DNA from: JAYWAM01 sp043782425
GTDB taxonomy: Bacteria > Pseudomonadota > Gammaproteobacteria > Burkholderiales > Usitatibacteraceae
Assembly (NCBI GenBank): GCA_043782425.1
Contig: JAYWAM010000012.1
Span: forward strand, 1-20,268
Reading direction: 5' to 3'
Length of the DNA: 20,268 nucleotides
Shown here: piece after piece, positions 14,574 to 20,268 of the stretch
Layout of the letters: each line of letters begins with the position of its first letter
Numbering within the stretch: the stretch's first letter is position 1
Notes under the pieces: generated by a model
Database searches by the model: none
What the model saw: the letters and a program-made list of their open reading frames with translations, nothing else
Told to the model about the DNA's origin: nothing
Translations under genes and position numbers: made by a program

Positions 14574-16544
14574 ATGCAGCTTCGACTTGCATCCTGCATT
14601 GTGGCCGCGCTGGGTCTCCTGCTATCGCACACACTTTATGCACAGGCTGAGATCGCAGTGGAAACGTTGTTCAAGAAGCCCGAATTCCGCTCATTGCAAC
14701 TTTCCCCCAATGGTAAGTTGCTTGCCGCGCTGTCGCCATTGGGTGGGCGCATGAATCTGAGTGTTGTTGATTTGCAAAAGAATAAGGCTTTCCGCGTGAC
14801 CGACTTTAAATCAAGCGATGTCAACACTTTCTTTTGGGTAAGCGACAATCGCCTAGTGTTCAGAACCGGTGACGAGCAGGGTTTCGAATTTCGCGGTGAT
14901 GGCGGCGTCTATGCCATCAATGCCGATGGCTCAGAGCCGCGCGAGCTCGCCAAACCCTATAGCGTGCAATCCAGTCAAGGCGCTTGGATAATTCGTATTT
15001 ACCATCCTTTAACCCGCGTGCGCGGCTCTCAGAGCGAGATTTTTGTTTCCAGCAATGAGCGTAGTTCCAAGAGCACCGATCTTTACAAAGTAAATACCCG
15101 GACTGGCCGCAAAACCCTGGTTACGTTTGAAACCCCAGGCAATGTGACGCGCTGGATTCTGGATAAAAATCAAGTGCCGCGCGCTGCCGTGGTGCGAATG
15201 CATGACAGATTCAAGACTGGTTTTTATTACCGCGCTGATGAAAAATCCCCGTGGCAACTCATGTACGAATGGGGGCCGGATGAAGAGGAAATTGAGCCGG
15301 TGGGCTTTGACAAGGACGACAAGCTCTATGTCACCTCTGATGTAGGGCGCGATACCAAGGCGCTATTCACCTACGACATAGCGGCAAAGAAGCTGAAGGA
15401 CTTGATCTACGCCGATGAGCGCTATGACATCACCCCGCCCAATCTGTGGCAGCATCTCGGTTCATTCGATTTTCTACGTTATGCTTCGGAAGAAGACCAA
15501 ACTCTGGTCGGCTTGACCTATGTTGCCGATAAACTCAAAACCGTATGGTTCGACCCGCGCTACCAAGGCTGGCAACGCGAAATCGACAAGGCGCTGCCCG
15601 CAACAATTAACAACATTGGCATCCTGCGCGAGACTATGCTGGTAAGCGCTTTCTCGGATCGCAATCCCGGAACCTGGTTTCTTTTCGACCGCAGCAAGGC
15701 TTCCCTGACGGAGTTGCTGTCATCTTTATCCTGGATCAAGCCAGTTGAAATGGTGGAGATGAAGCCGATCAAATATACAGCGCGCGACGGCATGGAGATA
15801 CACGGCTATCTCACCTTGCCCAAGTCCTACCAAAAGGGAAAGCCTGTCGCTATGATTGTCCATCCCCACGGGGGGCCTTGGGCGCGCGATGCCTGGGGTT
15901 ATAACCCTGAAGTGCAGTTTCTCGCCAATCGCGGCTACGCCGTTTTGCAAGTCAATTTCCGCTCATCAACGGGATATGGTAAAAACCTTTACCAGTCAGG
16001 GTACAAACAGTGGGGCGACAAAGTTCAGGATGACATCACCGACGGTGTGCTCTGGGCCATCAAGGAAGGCTACGCCGACAAAGACAAGATCGGCATCTAT
16101 GGCGCCAGCTTTGGCGGCTACTCTACATTGATGCAACTGGTAAAAAATCCCGATATGTACAAACTGGGAATCAACTATGTCGGCGTGACCGACATGTTCA
16201 TCCACCACGACACGCAGTATGCAATACAAAGGGGGGATTTCCAGAGACTTTTCCACCGTATAGTCGGCGATCCTTCCACTGACAAAGAAATGTTTGAGCG
16301 CACTTCACCAGCGCGCCATGTCGACAAGATCAAGGTGCCGGTCATGCACGCCTACGGCGGCGAGGATTACAACGTCAACATTGAAAACGGCAATGTGATC
16401 AAGCGCGCTTTCGAAAAAGCCGGCAAAGAGGTCGATTACATGTATGTCGCCGAAGAAGCCCACGGCTACCGCGAAGACAAAAACGTATTCGCCTTTTACA
16501 ACAAGATGGATAGTTTTCTGAAGAAAAACCTGCCTGCTAGATAA
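14574..16544 (+). CDS. Secreted S9-family serine peptidase (prolyl oligopeptidase-like)
   Basis: A 656-residue exported peptidase. The signal peptide ends near residue 25 (LSHTLYAQA). Residues about 30-400 form a beta-propeller-like domain with repeats such as LSPNGKLLAAL. From about 410 to the end is the alpha/beta hydrolase domain with HPHGGPWARDAWGYN, Ser512 in GASFGGYS, Asp598 in GGEDYN and His630 in EAHGYRE. This is the S9C-like class (acylaminoacyl-peptidase/dipeptidyl-peptidase related), acting on short peptides in the periplasm or outside. The ATG at 14574 is chosen because AAAGGA (14561-14566) and the signal peptide fit; an open frame from 14463 would bury the signal. It faces another S9 peptidase across a gap of about 400 bases. 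Confidence 0.92.
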   Translation: MQLRLASCIVAALGLLLSHTLYAQAEIAVETLFKKPEFRSLQLSPNGKLLAALSPLGGRMNLSVVDLQKNKAFRVTDFKSSDVNTFFWVSDNRLVFRTGDEQGFEFRGDGGVYAINADGSEPRELAKPYSVQSSQGAWIIRIYHPLTRVRGSQSEIFVSSNERSSKSTDLYKVNTRTGRKTLVTFETPGNVTRWILDKNQVPRAAVVRMHDRFKTGFYYRADEKSPWQLMYEWGPDEEEIEPVGFDKDDKLYVTSDVGRDTKALFTYDIAAKKLKDLIYADERYDITPPNLWQHLGSFDFLRYASEEDQTLVGLTYVADKLKTVWFDPRYQGWQREIDKALPATINNIGILRETMLVSAFSDRNPGTWFLFDRSKASLTELLSSLSWIKPVEMVEMKPIKYTARDGMEIHGYLTLPKSYQKGKPVAMIVHPHGGPWARDAWGYNPEVQFLANRGYAVLQVNFRSSTGYGKNLYQSGYKQWGDKVQDDITDGVLWAIKEGYADKDKIGIYGASFGGYSTLMQLVKNPDMYKLGINYVGVTDMFIHHDTQYAIQRGDFQRLFHRIVGDPSTDKEMFERTSPARHVDKIKVPVMHAYGGEDYNVNIENGNVIKRAFEKAGKEVDYMYVAEEAHGYREDKNVFAFYNKMDSFLKKNLPAR

Positions 16545-16946
16545 TAACGCTACCGACAACGCAATAATCATCGAAGCAAGGCTGGCTAGTAATAAGAAAG
16601 GCGCCAGCGGAAATTTCCTGGGGCTGCGTGGTGATGTGACCAGGCGCTCAGCCAAACTGGGCAAAATTTCTGCGTCGCTGCTGCGCCGCTTTCTGCAAAC
16701 GCAGGAACGTTAGGTTGCAGCGCCTGACACTCCGGCTCGGTGCTTGAGCTGCCGGGCTATACGCAATAGCAGCATGTTTGCAGGGGTGGATAAAGCACAG
16801 CGTATTCACCCATCACAATTCGCATGAAATTGAAGCGTTGCGGTGGATCCGGGCTTCGGCTTTGATCCCCTTGCAGGACGCGTTGCCCGCTGCATCAGGC
16901 AACCGTTTCGCAGGCGGGCATGCCGCACGAATTCCCTGCTACAACC
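16545..16946. other. Gap between convergent peptidase genes, no recognisable gene
   Basis: 402 bases between the stops of two convergent S9 peptidases. I see no gene, RNA or strong terminator. Weak inverted repeats exist, such as CTGCAA/TTGCAG near 16695-16720 and GGATC/GATCC near 16846-16869, but without T-runs. A minus-strand frame around 16550-16664 encodes a hydrophobic stretch. It runs on as antisense of the peptidase gene and has only a TTG start, so it is not called. Confidence 0.5.
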
Positions 16947-19208
16947 CTACTGCCCCAGCGGCAAAAATCCCGGCACGCCAAACTGCCACAGCAGGAACGC
17001 ATAAATGTCCGCCAGCTCTTCGTTGGCGGAATGGCGATCATTACCCGAACTGTGCCCGCTGCCGTAATCAACGCGCAGTAACACCGGCTTCTTATCCGAT
17101 GCGCTTGCCGTGGCGCGTTGCAGACGCGCAGCGAATTTGAGCGAATTCCACGGTTCCACGCGTGCATCGTTGGCGCCGGTGGTAATCATCACGCCAGGGT
17201 AGGCGGTATGGTCTTTTATCTGGTGATAGGCAGAGGTGTCATAAAGCCACTTAAAACCCTCGCGCGTGCGTGTGGAGCCGAACTCGACAATATTGGGTTT
17301 GCCGTTGGCAGTGTGTTCCATGCGCAACATATCGAGCACGCCCACGCGCGGCGCCACAGCGGCGAATAAATCGGGGCGGCGCGTCAATGCATTGCCCACG
17401 GTAATGCCGCCAGCGCTACCGCCCGTCGCCGCGAGGCGCTTGGGACTGGTAAAGCCTTTCTCGATGAGAAATTCGCCACAGGCAATAAAGTCGTTGATGG
17501 TATTGGTCTTGTTCGCCATGCGTCCGGCGTTGTGCCAGTCTTCGCCGTATTCGCCGCCGCCGCGCGCGTGGCAGATGGCGAATATGCCGCCGTGCTCCAA
17601 CCACGCCATGCGTGTGGCCTGAAAACTGGGGCTCAAGGTAATGCCATAAGCGCCATAGCCGCTGAGCAAGGTGGGGTTAGCGCCCGATAACAATGTGCCT
17701 TTTCTGTAAATCATTGAAACCGGAATTTTGACGCCATCCTTCGCCGTGGCGAACAAGCGCAGTTCATCGATTTCGGAAAAATCCACTGCCGCTTTGGGAA
17801 GCAATCCCGTGTCCTTGATATTGCCCGAACGCTCTTCCAATGCAGCGTATTTGGGCGCATCAGTCCACGACTCCAGGCGCAACAAGGCGCCGGGTTTTTT
17901 GGGGTCGGTAATCAGAGCGCGCACCGCTGCATCAAACGGCAGACGCAGATATTCGAGCTTGCCGCCGGAAAACACGCTATTGCTGAAATTGAGACGCTGC
18001 AACACATCGAGACCGCCATTGAGCTGCTTAATGTATAGCGCGTCAGCGGCGATGGCGATTTGCGTTACCACGTTGTCTCCCTGTGGAACGACCGTGACGG
18101 CATGCGCCATATCGGCACGCGCCAAGTTTAGTCTTAGCACCTTATAACGCGGCGCGTTTTTATGCGTGAGCAAATACAACTCGTTGCCGTGCACCTCAAA
18201 GTCAGTCACTTGGTGGCTTCGGTCGATGATTTGTTTCCACGGTGTAGCAGCGCCATTTAACGCTGTGACTGGCGCGATATACAGCGCCAAGTCCTTCAAG
18301 TCACCATGCCTGACAATGGCCAACGCCATACCGCTGCCCGGCGGCGCCACGATGGAAGGAATATCAATTTCGTCCAGGTCTTTTACATGGCCAATACCGC
18401 GACCAAACAGCGGCTCGTCATGCTTTGCGTCCTTCCCCAACACATAGCGGTAGGCGATACTGTTGACATAACCCAACTCGCCACCTTCAATCTGAGGCAG
18501 CTTGTTGTAGAAAAATGCTTTACTGTCGGGAAACCACGACAGGGCATCGCCGTAGCGCGCGCCCGCAATGGCCACGCCAAGGTCCTTGCCTTTAACGGTT
18601 TCCAGCACGCGCAGCACGCTTTCTTCGTTACCTCCCGCCGAAATACCATAGGCGACGTGCATGCCGTTGGGCGACGCGCGAAAATAATCAATGGAAAATT
18701 TTTCTCCATTGGCGGCGACTTTGAGCGGATCGATGAGCAAACGCTCGGCGCCGGAAAAGCCCTCACGCACGTAAAGCTTGCGTGTGGCGTCTTTCTTACC
18801 CAGCTTCAGGTAGAAAATCTTTTCGGCGGCTATCTGCACGCTGGAAATGCTTACCTCCGCCTCGGAAAGCGCAGTGATGCGCTTCAGTAAAGCGCTACGT
18901 CCTGGGATGCGCTCAAGCACACTCTGAGTGTAATCTGACTGCGCCTTCATAAACGCCGCCACTTCGGGATTTTTCAGATCCTCGAAGTAGCGGTATGCAT
19001 CAATTACCGACGTGCCGTGATAGTCGTCAGTGACCGGACGCTGCGCCGCGACGGGCGGGCCAGGCCAGGCCTTGGCCGCCGCTGCAGTCTGTGCGCTCGG
19101 CGTGACAGGCTTGGTTTCCTTGTCGCCATCTGGTGTGGTGGCGCAAGCGCCTAGAAGCGCTAAAGCCAAAATATAAAGGGCAGGACGTGCAGGAAAAATG
19201 AAGTTCAT
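16947..19208 (-). CDS. Prolyl oligopeptidase family lipoprotein (S9A)
   Basis: A 753-residue peptidase. The N-terminus is a lipoprotein signal with lipobox Leu-Gly-Ala-Cys22. Ala follows the Cys, which suits transport to the outer membrane. After a Pro/Thr-rich linker comes the typical S9A start DAYRYFEDLKNPEVAAFMKA (about 71-90), a seven-bladed propeller domain, then the catalytic domain with GGSAGG (Ser598), GANDARVEPW (Asp681) and GSGHSSG (His719). The family cuts after proline in short peptides. YGAYGIT and FAICHARGGGEYGEDWH are further S9A hallmarks. Ribosome binding site GGAG lies just upstream on the minus strand. Length and triad spacing are normal. Confidence 0.93.
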   Translation of the reverse strand: MNFIFPARPALYILALALLGACATTPDGDKETKPVTPSAQTAAAAKAWPGPPVAAQRPVTDDYHGTSVIDAYRYFEDLKNPEVAAFMKAQSDYTQSVLERIPGRSALLKRITALSEAEVSISSVQIAAEKIFYLKLGKKDATRKLYVREGFSGAERLLIDPLKVAANGEKFSIDYFRASPNGMHVAYGISAGGNEESVLRVLETVKGKDLGVAIAGARYGDALSWFPDSKAFFYNKLPQIEGGELGYVNSIAYRYVLGKDAKHDEPLFGRGIGHVKDLDEIDIPSIVAPPGSGMALAIVRHGDLKDLALYIAPVTALNGAATPWKQIIDRSHQVTDFEVHGNELYLLTHKNAPRYKVLRLNLARADMAHAVTVVPQGDNVVTQIAIAADALYIKQLNGGLDVLQRLNFSNSVFSGGKLEYLRLPFDAAVRALITDPKKPGALLRLESWTDAPKYAALEERSGNIKDTGLLPKAAVDFSEIDELRLFATAKDGVKIPVSMIYRKGTLLSGANPTLLSGYGAYGITLSPSFQATRMAWLEHGGIFAICHARGGGEYGEDWHNAGRMANKTNTINDFIACGEFLIEKGFTSPKRLAATGGSAGGITVGNALTRRPDLFAAVAPRVGVLDMLRMEHTANGKPNIVEFGSTRTREGFKWLYDTSAYHQIKDHTAYPGVMITTGANDARVEPWNSLKFAARLQRATASASDKKPVLLRVDYGSGHSSGNDRHSANEELADIYAFLLWQFGVPGFLPLGQ

Positions 19209-19229
19209 TGCATCTCCAAGAAAAAAGTA

Positions 19230-20060
19230 TTACCAGTAATTTTCAACTGCGATATGCCCGCCTTCGAGCTTGCGGTCATTACGAAAGCCGCGCCCCTTGA
19301 GCAACGCGCGCGTCTCATCCACCATCTGCGGATTTCCGCACAACATAAAGCGCGAAAAATCCAGACTCAAGGCTACACCTGCTGCTTGCTCCAATTGCCC
19401 GTCTTCAATCAACGCGCCTATGCGCCCTTGCAACGCCCCCGCAGCCGACTCGCGCGTCACAGTCGACACATAGCGCAACTTTGCGACGGCATCGGCAAAG
19501 GGGGCTTGCTTCTGCATGTCCTGTAACTGCTGCGCATAGGCGAGTTCATTGGCGTGGCGCGCGCTATGCACCACAATCAGATTCTCGAAACGCCGCCAGG
19601 TTTCGACGTCCTGCAACACGGAAAGGTACGGCCCGAGCCCGGTGCCGGTCGCCAGCATCCACAAATCTTTTCTTCCTTCGCCGCGATAAAAGCGATCAGC
19701 GGTCAGGAAACCCTGAGCTTTCCTTTCCACCAGCAACACATCACCCGGAGCGTAAGCCGCCACCTTGCCGGTAAATTCACCTTCGGGCACCATCACGGAA
19801 AAAAACTCCAGGTAGTCATGCGCTGGCGCTGAGCATAGCGAGTAGGCACGCCACACAAATTCGCCATCGGGCTTGCGCAGTCCAAGACGCGCGAATTGGC
19901 CGGGGATAAACTGGTAATCCGTCCCGCGCGACAGACGGAAGGAAAACAGCGTCGGCGACCAATGCTGCATCCAGGTAACACGCTCGATGGTGTATTTTTC
20001 AGTACTGGCGAGTTCCACCAGGGGCGAAGTTGCGAGCGGCGAATTAATTGCGTTGGTCAT
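19230..20060 (-). CDS. fpr: Ferredoxin--NADP(+) reductase
   Basis: A 276-residue flavoenzyme that moves electrons between NADPH and ferredoxin or flavodoxin in the cytoplasm. The FAD domain has the RxYS motif (Arg71-Ala-Tyr-Ser74). The NADP domain has LATGTGLGPYLS (about 136-147) and FMLCGNPQMVDETRALL near the end. The C-terminus is ENYW, with the terminal aromatic residue of the bacterial subclass. The N-terminus is about 20 residues longer than most Fpr proteins; no later start before Met31 would keep the first strand. The ribosome binding site is weak. It lies 21 bases from the S9A lipoprotein start, downstream of fpr on the same strand, so the two could be co-transcribed. Confidence 0.93.
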   Translation of the reverse strand: MTNAINSPLATSPLVELASTEKYTIERVTWMQHWSPTLFSFRLSRGTDYQFIPGQFARLGLRKPDGEFVWRAYSLCSAPAHDYLEFFSVMVPEGEFTGKVAAYAPGDVLLVERKAQGFLTADRFYRGEGRKDLWMLATGTGLGPYLSVLQDVETWRRFENLIVVHSARHANELAYAQQLQDMQKQAPFADAVAKLRYVSTVTRESAAGALQGRIGALIEDGQLEQAAGVALSLDFSRFMLCGNPQMVDETRALLKGRGFRNDRKLEGGHIAVENYW

Positions 20061-20142
20061 AGGATGCTGAATAAAGAAAGAGGTGAATTCTACCAGCGTC
20101 TGCGTTCAACTGGCTCGCCAAGTAAATGCCCATAATCTTGCA

Positions 20143-20154
20143 AGGCATATGCCT
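20143..20154. promoter_or_regulatory. Perfect 12-bp palindrome upstream of fpr
   Basis: AGGCATATGCCT is a perfect palindrome lying about 85 bases upstream of the fpr start, in an otherwise gene-free end of the window (20061-20268). It could be a regulator site. Chance palindromes of this size do occur in 20 kb, so confidence is low. Confidence 0.2.
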
Positions 20155-20268
20155 GTAGAGTCAAGCGGGACACTGGCTTTCAGGTACATGCCGCAAAGAA
20201 GTGCGCCGCTACTGGGCCGCAGGGCAGGTAGTTTGAAATTATCGAGCTGATGCGGTAGGGTGCGCTTG

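Noticed and set aside
16545..16664. Minus-strand frame encoding a hydrophobic helix after the S9C peptidase
   Set aside because: Only a TTG start, no ribosome binding site, and it runs on as antisense of the peptidase gene.

Overview
The window looks like a chromosomal segment of a betaproteobacterium. The inference rests on the moderately high GC coding sequence, the divergent folB/plsY pair, a GDSL-type autotransporter esterase, a MAPEG protein and a beta/gamma-type ferredoxin-NADP reductase. No rRNA or tRNA gene, CRISPR array, insertion sequence or phage gene was found. Genus cannot be fixed from the sequence alone.

Layout. (1) 1-1768: a secreted cupin, a MAPEG membrane protein and an atypical short-chain dehydrogenase, all on the + strand. 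(2) 2004-7605: a tightly packed + strand operon for four-carbon sugar acids. It holds a GntR/FCD regulator, an unannotated 39-codon ORF, an alpha/beta hydrolase with an Asp nucleophile, a 3-oxo-tetronate kinase (OtnK), a class II aldolase-like protein (OtnC-like), a D-erythronate dehydrogenase-like protein (DenD) and a 2-oxo-tetronate isomerase (OtnI). The first four junctions are all ATGA stop/start overlaps. (3) 7773-9705: a GDSL esterase autotransporter with a strong terminator. (4) 9722-10118: a DUF2007-type protein with a zinc ribbon, then a long imperfect palindrome. (5) 10243-12657: a large fusion of an FAD/NAD(P) oxidoreductase, two cyclic-nucleotide-binding domains and a ferredoxin module with four [4Fe-4S] motifs. 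(6) 12716-14403: folB (-) divergent from plsY (+), then an unknown membrane protein. (7) 14574-19208: two convergent S9-type serine peptidases, one secreted and one a lipoprotein, separated by about 400 bases with nothing recognisable. (8) 19230-20060: a ferredoxin-NADP reductase on the - strand.

How the genes fit together. In region 2 the known scheme is: DenD oxidises D-erythronate to the 2-oxo acid, OtnI isomerises this to the 3-oxo acid, OtnK phosphorylates it, and OtnC decarboxylates it to dihydroxyacetone phosphate. The FCD regulator probably senses an intermediate. Two features make this operon non-standard. An alpha/beta hydrolase of the epoxide hydrolase/haloalkane dehalogenase type is translationally coupled to the kinase. 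The OtnC-like protein has Ser and Leu where the class II aldolase family has its catalytic Glu and its third zinc-binding His. No transporter for the substrate lies in the window. The most interesting items are this variant operon, its altered OtnC, the coupled microORF, and the redox/cNMP/FeS fusion protein.
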